From Paenibacillus sp. 1_12 (lineage in GTDB: Bacteria; Bacillota; Bacilli; Paenibacillales; NBRC-103111): 64,000 bases of DNA. The notes under the pieces were generated by a model. The model had not been told where the DNA came from. It saw nothing but the letters and a program-made list of their open reading frames with translations, and ran no database searches. Within the stretch, counting starts at the first letter, position 1. The number at the start of each line of letters is the position of its first letter. Position numbers and translations under genes: made by a program. Shown here piece by piece: positions 8,679 through 15,789 of this stretch. The stretch spans positions 682,001 through 746,000 of the forward strand of contig NZ_FOTE01000002.1 of the NCBI RefSeq assembly GCF_900114475.1. Direction: 5' to 3'.

Positions 8679-9884
8679 CTAATAGGCTTTTTCAAGCAGC
8701 TCAATGAAACCGTTAAGGGTTGCTGTACGTGGATTGTTGCGAATTAATCGATCGATTTTCAGGGCCTTTTCGGCAATTTCTGGAAGCTGCTCCTTCGTGA
8801 TTCCGATAGAGCTAAGCCGCGTGGGCAATCCGATTTGCTGCAGCATATCCATAATATGCGCGACGACAGCTTGGGTCGCATCCACTGAAGATTGGTGGCT
8901 GGAAGCAGGAATCAGCAGGGCTTGAGACAACCTTCTTATTTTATCTTCCATCGTACGGGCATTAAAGTCTATGACGTAGGGAAGCAGAAGTCCTGTGACC
9001 TCACCATGAGGCGACTTGGCTATCCCTCCGATCGGATAAGCCAATGCATGGGCAGCAGCTGTGCCCGCATTGGAAAAGGCTAATCCTGCCAATAAGCTGC
9101 CTAGCAGCATGTTGGAGCGAGCTTCCAGATTGGTCCCTTGCTGGACTGCGGTAATCAGGTTTTTGGAAATAAGCTCAATCGCCTGCAATGCTAAGGTGTC
9201 ACTAATCGGAGCTGAGCCCTGGAATAAAATCTCACCCTCTGCCTGGATATATTTAAAATCCTTGGCAAGGTATGCTTCAATGGCATGTGCTAAAGCATCG
9301 ATCCCCGAGCAAGCTGTCACATATGGCGGAAGCTGGAGTGTCAATTCAGGGTCCAGCAGGGCAACTGCCGGTCTCAAATAGTTGTTCGAGATGCCCACTT
9401 TAATATTATTATCGGTATCTGTTACTACAGCTACCGATGTAACTTCAGAACCCGTGCCAGCTGTAGTAGGAATGGCAATCAAGGGGGCAATTGGCGAAGG
9501 AATCGCATTCTCGCCAAAATAATCCTGTGGCCGCCCACCATGCGCCACTAACAAGGCAACAACCTTAGCCAGATCAATACTGCTGCCTCCACCAAGCCCG
9601 ATAATCACATCCGCATTGATTTGCGACTTCGCATATTCGTAGCATTCCAGGACAACGGAAATCGGCGGCTCAGGAATCGTAGCGTCAAACACCTTTACAT
9701 TAAAATTGCCTTTTTCCAAAATACTCAGCACCAGGCTTAACATGCCGGACTGTTCGATTCCTTTATCGGTAATGAGGAATATATGCTGAGCCTTCATGCT
9801 TGTCAGCAACTCGCCCAGCTTATGGATTGCCCCGTTTCCGAATATTATTTTCCCTGATGGGAAAAAGCTCCATGTATCTCTCAT
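8679..9884 (-). CDS. Iron-containing (group III) alcohol dehydrogenase
   Basis: A 401-residue protein of the Fe-ADH family. Visible are the nucleotide-binding GGGSSIDLAK, PTTAGTGSEVTSVAV, and the metal-ligand positions in LLDPELT (Asp), IDALAHAIEAY (His), AAHALAYPIGG (His) and SPHGEVTGLL (His). The family reduces or oxidises small alcohols and aldehydes such as lactaldehyde, 1,3-propanediol, butanol or 4-hydroxybutyrate, and the sequence does not decide among these. It lies 21 bp after the aldehyde dehydrogenase stop, in the same operon. Paired with that enzyme it could dispose of an aldehyde intermediate in either redox direction. Confidence 0.9.
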   Translation of the reverse strand: MRDTWSFFPSGKIIFGNGAIHKLGELLTSMKAQHIFLITDKGIEQSGMLSLVLSILEKGNFNVKVFDATIPEPPISVVLECYEYAKSQINADVIIGLGGGSSIDLAKVVALLVAHGGRPQDYFGENAIPSPIAPLIAIPTTAGTGSEVTSVAVVTDTDNNIKVGISNNYLRPAVALLDPELTLQLPPYVTACSGIDALAHAIEAYLAKDFKYIQAEGEILFQGSAPISDTLALQAIELISKNLITAVQQGTNLEARSNMLLGSLLAGLAFSNAGTAAAHALAYPIGGIAKSPHGEVTGLLLPYVIDFNARTMEDKIRRLSQALLIPASSHQSSVDATQAVVAHIMDMLQQIGLPTRLSSIGITKEQLPEIAEKALKIDRLIRNNPRTATLNGFIELLEKAY

Positions 9885-9905
9885 ATCCTGATCATCCCTT
9901 TTCCG

Positions 9906-11342
9906 CTAGATGTCAAAAACAACAAGCTTTTCATTGGTCATTTCCTGAATAGCGTACCTTGGACCCTCTTTGCCATAACCGCTGTCCTTGACACCGCCGT
10001 AAGGCATAATATCCGCTCTAAAGGTGGACACATCGTTAATAATAACACCGCCGAATTCCAGTTCCCTTGCTGCCCTGAAGGCCAACTGAAGATCGGAAGT
10101 AAAAATGCCTGCCTGAAGCCCATAATTCGAATCATTCGCTGCAAGGAATGCCTCATTAATATCGCTATAGGAAGTAATGCAGATCACCGGTGCAAAAACC
10201 TCCTGACACATCACCTTCATGGAAGCTAAGGTATTGGTTAAAATGGTCGGGACAAGAACCGCGCCTGTACGTTGACCGCCATGCGCAATTGTCGCTCCCT
10301 GCTGTACGGCCTCTTGAATCCACTGTTCTGCCCGCTCCGCTTCCTTGACGGAAATCATCGGGCCAATATCGGTTGCTTCCAGCTCCGGGTCTCCTACCAG
10401 AAGACTCGATGCCACCTCTATGGACTTGTCGACAAAAGCGGCATAGACATCTTCATGCACATAAATTCTTTGTACGGAGATGCACGCCTGACCTGCATTC
10501 ACGAACCCCCTTCTCACACATAGCTCAGCAGCTTTGGCCAAGTCAGGTGCGTCTTTATGAACGATATTCGGCGAGTTGCTTCCGAGCTCCAAAGTCACCT
10601 TACGGATACCAGACGATGCTTTAATCTGCTTCCCTACCTCCGTACTTCCGGTAAAGGTGTACATAGAAATACGTGCATCCTCCATCAAATACTGCCCGAT
10701 TTCTCTTCCCGGACCATTCACCACATTTAAAAAACCAGGTGGAAGACCAGCCTCCAGCAAGATTTCTGCCATTTTTGCAGCGATTTGCGGCGTCACGCCT
10801 GCCGGTTTAAGAATCACGGTGTTACCTGCAGCAAGGGCCGGCGCAACTTTGTGAGCTACCAGATTAAAAGGAAAATTGAAAGGCGTAATTGCACACAGGA
10901 CACCAACAGGAACACGCAAAGTAAAGGCCATTTTATTCTCGCTGCCCGGCTGTCCTTGAATGGGCACCTCATGCCCCTGCAGTCTTTTCGCCTCTTCAGC
11001 AGAAGCAATGAAGGTTTGGATCCCCCGCTCAATCTCCATAAGGGCGTCCTTCAGAACCTTGCCCCCTTCCCGAACAATCGTCAGGGCAAGCTCCTTTTTA
11101 CGTTGCTTGAACAAATCGGCTGCTTTCATCAAAATCTCATACCTTTGATAAGGTGTCAATTTAGCTGTCTTAAAGGTTTCTGCAGCATTCCCTATGGCAT
11201 CGCTTACATCTTCTCGGGATGATTTGGTCACCTTCGCAATCACATCACCTGTATACTTATTGAAAACATCAAAGGTTTCCGTACCGGTTACCCATTGTCC
11301 GTTAATCAAATTACCCAACACTTCATCTGTTTGCTTGGACAT
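9906..11342 (-). CDS. NAD(P)-dependent aldehyde dehydrogenase
   Basis: A 478-residue aldehyde dehydrogenase. The start is taken at MSKQTDEV (complement of 11340-11342), because GGAGGGG lies just upstream; an upstream in-frame ATG would overlap the GntR gene. Family motifs are ITPFNFPFNLVAHKVAPALA, the cofactor loop FTGSTEVGKQI, the catalytic glutamate in VTLELGSNSPN and the nucleophilic cysteine in NAGQACISVQRI. The short N-terminus and the motif context resemble the lactaldehyde/glyceraldehyde-3-phosphate (non-phosphorylating)/succinate-semialdehyde group. It follows the GntR gene by 37 bp and precedes the iron alcohol dehydrogenase by 21 bp. It is likely repressed by the GntR protein through the operator-like sites at 12120-12336. 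Confidence 0.9.
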   Translation of the reverse strand: MSKQTDEVLGNLINGQWVTGTETFDVFNKYTGDVIAKVTKSSREDVSDAIGNAAETFKTAKLTPYQRYEILMKAADLFKQRKKELALTIVREGGKVLKDALMEIERGIQTFIASAEEAKRLQGHEVPIQGQPGSENKMAFTLRVPVGVLCAITPFNFPFNLVAHKVAPALAAGNTVILKPAGVTPQIAAKMAEILLEAGLPPGFLNVVNGPGREIGQYLMEDARISMYTFTGSTEVGKQIKASSGIRKVTLELGSNSPNIVHKDAPDLAKAAELCVRRGFVNAGQACISVQRIYVHEDVYAAFVDKSIEVASSLLVGDPELEATDIGPMISVKEAERAEQWIQEAVQQGATIAHGGQRTGAVLVPTILTNTLASMKVMCQEVFAPVICITSYSDINEAFLAANDSNYGLQAGIFTSDLQLAFRAARELEFGGVIINDVSTFRADIMPYGGVKDSGYGKEGPRYAIQEMTNEKLVVFDI

Positions 11343-11379
11343 TCTTAAACCCCTCCAGAATGATAATAGTAAAGTCAGT

Positions 11380-12051
11380 TCAACTTTCTGTATTCTTATC
11401 CAGCTTTTGCAATAGTCGATTTTTTGCATCCCGAATGTGGTTAGTCACGACTTCCTCAGCCCGGTATATATCTCGGAATTTTATCGCCTCCACAATGTCA
11501 AAATGCTCGGCAGCAGCCTCTCGTTGATCCACCTCACCTCGTACATGATAAAAGCGTGCAATGTGCAGATGACAATGCATTCCTCCGTAAGCGTCAGTAA
11601 GAAAGGAGTTTCCTGCTGCATGCACTAGCGTTAAGTGGAATCGGTGATCCAATTGATTAAATTCGAGAACCTCTTTGTAAGAAGAGCCCATTTTAATCGA
11701 AGAAATTTGATCATTTAGTCGGAATAATTCGTCTACAATATGCGTGTAATTCGAACGGATGACACAACGTATCGCATGCGTTTCTATTAAAATTCTAGCT
11801 TCAAGCATTTCCATCAACCTCTGGTCATCCAGTATTCCACTAACTCGATATCCTTTATTAGGCTCAAAAATAACCAGCTTCTCGGAATGGAAACGTGATA
11901 ATACTTCCCTTAATGGAATAGGACTAATATTTAACTCCTTCGACAAAACATCAATATTGATCTTTTGTCCAGGCGATAGCTTCCACTCAAAAATCCGTTC
12001 CTTTATCAGATTATAAATATCCTCTTTGGCAACTCCCTTTTCTTTATTCAT
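11380..12051 (-). CDS. GntR-family repressor, FadR/FCD subfamily
   Basis: A 223-residue transcription factor with an N-terminal winged helix-turn-helix (about 8-75; DVLSKELNISPIPLREVLSRF) and a C-terminal all-helical FCD domain (about 80-210). The His residues of DHRFHLTLVHAAGN, HCHLHIARFYHV and EHFDIVEA are placed like the metal/ligand site of FCD proteins. It is the first gene of an operon with three oxidoreductases, consistent with autoregulation by a small carboxylic-acid effector. Three copies of an ATCATATATGAT-like palindrome lie upstream, one between the -35 and -10 of its own promoter. The ribosome-binding site is AGAAAGG. Confidence 0.9.
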   Translation of the reverse strand: MNKEKGVAKEDIYNLIKERIFEWKLSPGQKINIDVLSKELNISPIPLREVLSRFHSEKLVIFEPNKGYRVSGILDDQRLMEMLEARILIETHAIRCVIRSNYTHIVDELFRLNDQISSIKMGSSYKEVLEFNQLDHRFHLTLVHAAGNSFLTDAYGGMHCHLHIARFYHVRGEVDQREAAAEHFDIVEAIKFRDIYRAEEVVTNHIRDAKNRLLQKLDKNTES

Positions 12052-12119
12052 TCAATTCGACCTTTCTTGTCCGAGTAACCTCAATGGAATCCTGCTTAAA
12101 GTAAAGTATTTATAGTTAA

Positions 12120-12148
12120 ACAATAAATTATCGTATATGATTTGTCAA
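12120..12148 (-). promoter_or_regulatory. Promoter of the GntR operon with operator-like palindrome in the spacer
   Basis: On the minus strand TTGACA (12148-12143) and TATTGT (12125-12120) are 17 bp apart. The spacer contains ATCGTATATGAT (12130-12141 on the plus strand), a near-perfect palindrome matching two further copies at 12268-12281 and 12325-12336. A repressor bound here would block RNA polymerase directly. Operator assignment to the GntR protein is inferred. Confidence 0.6.
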
Positions 12149-12267
12149 TAATTAAGTGTAATTATTTGTTAACTATTTAACGATATTTTTAATTTAACCT
12201 GTGAACAGAGTGAATTAATGAAGTGTTATAGTAAAGATATACAAATAACATATTAATTATTTTCAAA

Positions 12268-12281
12268 AATCATATATGATT
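12268..12281. promoter_or_regulatory. Operator-like perfect 14-bp palindrome (GntR candidate site 2)
   Basis: AATCATATATGATT is a perfect 14-bp palindrome, 126 bp upstream of the promoter-spacer copy. Together with the copy at 12325 it suggests multiple repressor binding or looping, or a second upstream promoter. Surrounding DNA is very AT-rich. Confidence 0.5.
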
Positions 12282-12324
12282 AATATAGAATCAACCTCTT
12301 TTCTCAGCTACACCAAAGCTCCGG

Positions 12325-12336
12325 ATCATATATGAA
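12325..12336. promoter_or_regulatory. Operator-like site (GntR candidate site 3)
   Basis: ATCATATATGAA differs from the perfect palindrome at 12268-12281 by one base within the 12-bp core. It is the third copy in the 418-bp gene-free region 12052-12469. No other gene was seen in this region. Confidence 0.4.
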
Positions 12337-12419
12337 ATAGACAGCTTACACAGGAAGTTCGATCCGTAAAATAACTACACATCTTAAATAGACCCATACG
12401 TTTGTGCCGAGCTAGGATT

Positions 12420-12453
12420 AAAAAAAGGCAGTTCGAATAATATTCGAACTGCC
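12420..12453 (-). terminator. Rho-independent terminator of the ohrR-peroxidase operon
   Basis: A 13-bp perfect stem (12427-12439 with 12441-12453, GGCAGTTCGAATA and its complement) is followed on the minus strand by seven T residues (12426-12420). It lies 17 bp past the stop of the peroxidase gene. Confidence 0.88.
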
Positions 12454-12469
12454 CTCTCTGAGGCTAAAG

Positions 12470-13009
12470 TTAAAGCAGTGCTTCAATGGCGGATGTCATA
12501 TCCGAAGGCGACACCGTTGATTCAAAGCGCTGGACAGGATTACCTTCTTGATTAATAAGGAATTTCGTGAAATTCCATTTGATGTCGTTGCCCTCAATCG
12601 TACCCGCTTTAGTCAGCATGTTGTGCATCATTTTGCCAGTGCCATCGCTTTGGTCAAAGCCCTCAAACGGCAGAGATTCCGTCAAATAAGTGAACAATGG
12701 ATGCTTGTTATCGCCCAATACATCGATTTTGTAAAAGAGCGGAAACGTAACGCCATAGTTGATCTGGCAGAAGGTGTCGATCTCTTCGTTCGTGCCTGGC
12801 TCTTGACCTCCGAATTGATCGCAGGGAAAGCCAAGGATGACAAGCCCTTGATCACTGTATGTTTCGTGCAGTTTTTGCAGTTCGGAATATTGCGGTGTAA
12901 ATCCGCATTTGCTTGCGGTGTTCACAATCAGCAGAACCTTGCCTTTATATTGATCCAGCTGCACTTCTTGACCTCGAATGTTGGTTGCGGAAAACGAATG
13001 AACTCCCAT
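12470..13009 (-). CDS. Glutathione-peroxidase-family thiol peroxidase (BsaA-like)
   Basis: A 179-residue peroxidase with the family signatures: peroxidatic C35 in NTASKCGFTPQY, then LGFPCDQFGGQEPG, and WNFTKFLI carrying the conserved Trp-Asn. The catalytic residue is cysteine rather than selenocysteine. Bacterial members of this kind usually reduce hydroperoxides using thioredoxin or bacillithiol-type thiols rather than glutathione; that preference is family knowledge, not visible here. The start lies 3 bp after the stop of the OhrR-type regulator, so the two are co-translated and should be induced together by organic hydroperoxides. A strong terminator follows. Confidence 0.92.
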   Translation of the reverse strand: MGVHSFSATNIRGQEVQLDQYKGKVLLIVNTASKCGFTPQYSELQKLHETYSDQGLVILGFPCDQFGGQEPGTNEEIDTFCQINYGVTFPLFYKIDVLGDNKHPLFTYLTESLPFEGFDQSDGTGKMMHNMLTKAGTIEGNDIKWNFTKFLINQEGNPVQRFESTVSPSDMTSAIEALL

Positions 13010-13012
13010 AGT

Positions 13013-13462
13013 TTATTCCTCCTGTTTAATTTGATGGACCTGCTCAAGCAATTCGGTAATACGTTTCTTCAGTGAGACGACTTCTTCCGGAGCCATCCCG
13101 ACTTGACAAAATACACGTTCAGGCACCTCGTACGCTTGTTCCTTAAGAGTTAGCCCCTGTTCTGTCAACCGGATGATGACATTGCGCTCGTCCCGAGGGT
13201 CACGGTTTCGACGAAGCAATTCCATGCCCTCCAACTTTTTCAGCAACGGTGTCAGGGTGCCTGAATCCAAATACAACCGGCTGCCCAGCTCCTTAACTGT
13301 TATGACATCCTGCTCCCAAAGCACCAAAAGCACAATGTATTGGGTGTACGTGAGTCCCAGCTTATCCAGTACCGGCCTGTATAGCCTTGTCATTTCTCTT
13401 GAAAACGCGTAGACTGCAAAGCAAAATTGATTATCCAGCTTCAATATTTCGTTCCTGTTCAT
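13013..13462 (-). CDS. ohrR: Organic-hydroperoxide-sensing MarR-family repressor OhrR
   Basis: A 149-residue MarR-family regulator closely matching the OhrR pattern: NQFCFAVYAFSREMTRLYRPVLDKLGLTY, with the redox-sensing cysteine at position 14, followed by the winged helix with YLDSGTLTPLLKKLE and the wing RNPRDERNVIIRLT. One-Cys OhrR proteins release DNA when this cysteine is oxidised. The second ATG (complement of 13460-13462) is chosen because it has a better spaced ribosome-binding site. Unlike the usual arrangement beside ohrA, the partner here is a glutathione-peroxidase-family gene. A 24-bp palindrome of the OhrR-operator type lies just upstream. Confidence 0.9.
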   Translation of the reverse strand: MNRNEILKLDNQFCFAVYAFSREMTRLYRPVLDKLGLTYTQYIVLLVLWEQDVITVKELGSRLYLDSGTLTPLLKKLEGMELLRRNRDPRDERNVIIRLTEQGLTLKEQAYEVPERVFCQVGMAPEEVVSLKKRITELLEQVHQIKQEE

Positions 13463-13480
13463 AATCATCTCTTTTCATTT

Positions 13481-13504
13481 AATTAAATTGTATACAATTT
13501 AATT
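13481..13504. promoter_or_regulatory. OhrR operator: 24-bp perfect palindrome
   Basis: The 24 bases are perfectly self-complementary, centred on TTGTATACAA and flanked by AATTAAA and its complement. This matches, from memory, the AAATTGTATACAATT-type operator of Bacillus ohrA. It lies 18 bp upstream of the ohrR start and overlaps or directly follows the candidate promoter, as expected for autorepression. Confidence 0.85.
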
Positions 13505-13514
13505 TCATAAAATC

Positions 13515-13543
13515 AATTTACCTTATCCTCAAGGAAATGTCAA
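13515..13543 (-). promoter_or_regulatory. Candidate promoter of the ohrR-peroxidase operon
   Basis: On the minus strand TTGACA (13543-13538) is followed after 17 bp by TAAATT (13520-13515). A second possible pair, TTGATT (13516-13511) and TATACA (13494-13489) with a 16-bp spacer, would place the -10 inside the OhrR palindrome. Either arrangement fits repression by OhrR. Confidence 0.5.
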
Positions 13544-13565
13544 CTCGTATATATGCATATAAACC

Positions 13566-15251
13566 TCATCTTTTATTCCACGTGTCTTTCAACGGCACGA
13601 TACGGTTAAATACAAGCTTGTCGCCCGTTGTTAGCTTGCTATCCACACAAAAATACCCATGACGAAAAAATTGAAATTTTTGTTCCGGTCGGGCATGTTG
13701 AACAAAAGGTTCCATCCAACCATTTTTTACGATAACAAGCGAATCTGGATTGATCGCATCCGTCCAGTCTCCACTGTCCTCCTTCGGATTGTCCTTCTCC
13801 AACAGCAGCTTCTCATACAAATAAATATCAGACTTATTCGCATGAGCCGATGAGACCCAATGGATCGTGCCTTTCACCTTACGCCCCGTATATCCTGTGC
13901 CGCTCTTCGTAATTGGGTCATAGGTACAACGAAGCTCGATAATTTCTTCTGTATCCGGGTCCTTTATTACTTCTTCGCATCTTATGAAATACGCACCCTT
14001 CAGCCTTACCTCAGTATTCAGGCTTAACCGGTGAAAGCCTTTGGGCGGATGCTCCATAAAATCTTCTCGCTCGATATAGATGACTTTGGAAAAAGGAACC
14101 TCTCTTTTCCCAAGCGCTTCGTTTTCACTGTTGTTTTCAATCATTAGAAGCTCCATGTCATCCTCCGGGTAGTTGGTAATAACGACTTTTAAAGGCTGCA
14201 AAACCGCCATGACGCTAATCGTTTGTGCTTTTAGATCCTGCCTGAGGGAATGGTCCAACATTGCGATATCTACCGTGCTTTGGGTTCGGATACTGCCTAT
14301 TTCCTCAATGAAGCTGCGGATGCTTTCCGGCGTATAGCCCCTTCTTCTTAAGCCGCGAAGCGTAGGGAGCCTAGGATCATCCCATCCGTCTACATAACCG
14401 CCTTCTACCAGCTGCCTCAAAAACCGTTTGCTCGTCACAACACCTGTTAAGCTCAATCGGCCGAACTCCCTTTGCCGCGGAGGCTCTGGAAGCTCAAGCT
14501 CCTTGAGGACCCAGTCATACAAGGGCCTGTGATCTTTGAATTCAATTGAGCATAAGGAATAGGTGATACCTTCAATTGCATCTTGAATAGGATGGGCAAA
14601 ATCATACATCGGATAGATGCACCAGTCTTTTCCCGTTCTATAATGCTCAGCATGGATAATTCGATAAATAATTGGATCACGCAGGTTTACATTAGGGGAG
14701 CCCATATCGATTTTGGCGCGAACAACCTTGGAGGCGGTCGGATAGTCGCCATTCTTCATTTTAGTAATAAGCTCTATATTTTCTTCCACTGATCGATTTC
14801 TATAAGGGCTGTTCCTGCCCCGTTCCGTCAAGGTCCCCCGATAATCCGTTACTTGCTCCGGCGTCAAATCACATACATAAGCCTTCCCAAACTTGATCAA
14901 GGTAACTGCGGCGTTATATATTTCGTCCGAATAGTCCGAGCCATAGTAGATATGGTTTCCCGGATCGTAACCGAGCCACTTGATATCCTCGATAATCGCG
15001 TTCACATACTCGATATCCTCCTTAAGGGGATTCGTGTCGTCAAAGCGTAAATGAAACGTTCCGTTAAACCTTTGGGCGATTGTATAGTTTGTGTGTATCG
15101 CATAGGCGCTTCCAATATGAAGATAACCATTGGGCTCGGGAGGAAATCGCGTGCACATGTCTCGTCCAAATGCGCTCGCCTCAAGCTCCTCACTAATCAG
15201 CTTAAATAAAAAGTTATCGCTTTCAGTTTGATGCTCCTTCTCGTTATTCAA
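13566..15251 (-). CDS. glnS: Glutaminyl-tRNA synthetase
   Basis: A 561-residue class Ic aminoacyl-tRNA synthetase. The HIGH motif is PPEPNGYLHIGSA (38-49) and the KMSKS-type loop is VVTSKRFLRQ near 270. The catalytic core is followed by the two beta-barrel anticodon-binding domains (about 340-550), and the length matches GlnRS of about 550 residues. It charges tRNA-Gln directly with glutamine. The start codon is TTG (complement of 15249-15251), six bases after AGGAGGAG. Most Bacillota lack GlnRS and use the GatCAB amidation route, so its presence is notable and suggests acquisition by transfer in an ancestor. Expression is controlled by a T-box leader directly upstream. Confidence 0.95.
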   Translation of the reverse strand: MNNEKEHQTESDNFLFKLISEELEASAFGRDMCTRFPPEPNGYLHIGSAYAIHTNYTIAQRFNGTFHLRFDDTNPLKEDIEYVNAIIEDIKWLGYDPGNHIYYGSDYSDEIYNAAVTLIKFGKAYVCDLTPEQVTDYRGTLTERGRNSPYRNRSVEENIELITKMKNGDYPTASKVVRAKIDMGSPNVNLRDPIIYRIIHAEHYRTGKDWCIYPMYDFAHPIQDAIEGITYSLCSIEFKDHRPLYDWVLKELELPEPPRQREFGRLSLTGVVTSKRFLRQLVEGGYVDGWDDPRLPTLRGLRRRGYTPESIRSFIEEIGSIRTQSTVDIAMLDHSLRQDLKAQTISVMAVLQPLKVVITNYPEDDMELLMIENNSENEALGKREVPFSKVIYIEREDFMEHPPKGFHRLSLNTEVRLKGAYFIRCEEVIKDPDTEEIIELRCTYDPITKSGTGYTGRKVKGTIHWVSSAHANKSDIYLYEKLLLEKDNPKEDSGDWTDAINPDSLVIVKNGWMEPFVQHARPEQKFQFFRHGYFCVDSKLTTGDKLVFNRIVPLKDTWNKR

Positions 15252-15284
15252 TGTCGACTCCTCCTAATGAACGTAATAAGTGGT

Positions 15285-15575
15285 CATACAAAAAAAACTT
15301 CACCTCCAAGACCTCAAGTCTTGGGGACGAAATTTTCGTGGTACCACCCCAGGTTCATTAATATGTCGCCATATTAACCTCTTCAAGTACGGCATTGCAG
15401 GCAATGCTTATACTCTAGCTCTATAACGGGAGCTCCCGTCACGTCATCCCTGTTAAAGGTTCCGACATGCTGCTCAGAGGCTTGGTTCGGGGATAAGCTC
15501 TTTACCCCTTTTCAGCTGCCGGGGCTCTCTGTGCAAGAACATTGTTCCCTACTCTTCTCATCATTGCGTTGAAAT
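15285..15575 (-). promoter_or_regulatory. T-box leader (tRNA-sensing riboswitch) of glnS
   Basis: On the minus strand the leader has the stem I opening AATGATGAGAAGAGTAG near 15571-15550, the AGAGAGC element, and a specifier-loop region reading GAAC-CAA-GCCTCTGAGC. The conserved antiterminator sequence GGGTGGTACCACG lies at 15350-15337, followed by an intrinsic terminator before the gene. The triplet at the specifier position is CAA (15484-15482), a glutamine codon, agreeing with the downstream GlnRS. Uncharged tRNA-Gln would stabilise the antiterminator and allow transcription. The presence of a T-box is very secure; the exact specifier triplet is inferred from its position before CTCTGAG. 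Confidence 0.93.
15290..15324 (-). terminator. Conditional terminator of the glnS T-box
   Basis: CCAAGAC (15306-15312) pairs with GTCTTGG (15318-15324), extended by flanking bases, and is followed on the minus strand by eight T residues (15297-15290). Its 5' arm adjoins the antiterminator element, the mutually exclusive fold expected of a T-box. Confidence 0.88.
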
Positions 15576-15584
15576 ATTACTTAT

Positions 15585-15614
15585 ATGATAACAAATCATT
15601 CCCATTTATGTAAA
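15585..15614 (-). promoter_or_regulatory. Candidate promoter of the glnS T-box transcript
   Basis: On the minus strand TTTACA (15614-15609) and TATCAT (15590-15585) are 18 bp apart, about 10 bp upstream of the stem I sequence. Confidence 0.5.
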
Positions 15615-15676
15615 TGAGTATTCTTTACGAGTCAAAATAACCTTACCTGTTCCTATAGCCTTGTCGCATATAAGAC

Positions 15677-15728
15677 TCTAGGCCTGCGATTCTAATTCCA
15701 TACTGGAGTTAGAAGTCACAGGCCTAGA
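15677..15728. terminator. Long hairpin, probable bidirectional terminator after the giant SLH gene
   Basis: TCTAGGCCTG (15677-15686) pairs with CAGGCCTAGA (15719-15728), and an inner stem of about 11 pairs (TTCTAATTCC with GGAGTTAGAA) continues it. The flanking T runs are short (CTTTTC on the plus strand), so termination efficiency is uncertain. It lies about 60 bp past the stop of the SLH gene. Confidence 0.55.
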
Positions 15729-15789
15729 CTTTTCATACATGCTCGTGGCCGTCAAGTTAAATTGGGACAGCTACCTTATTACGATCCAT

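Noticed and set aside
10785-11222. 145-codon plus-strand open frame antisense to the aldehyde dehydrogenase
   Set aside because: The composition is unlike a folded protein, there is no ribosome-binding site, and the minus-strand gene is unambiguous.
12548-13075. 175-codon plus-strand open frame
   Set aside because: It is antisense to the peroxidase gene, which has all catalytic motifs. No start signal or homology-like features were seen.
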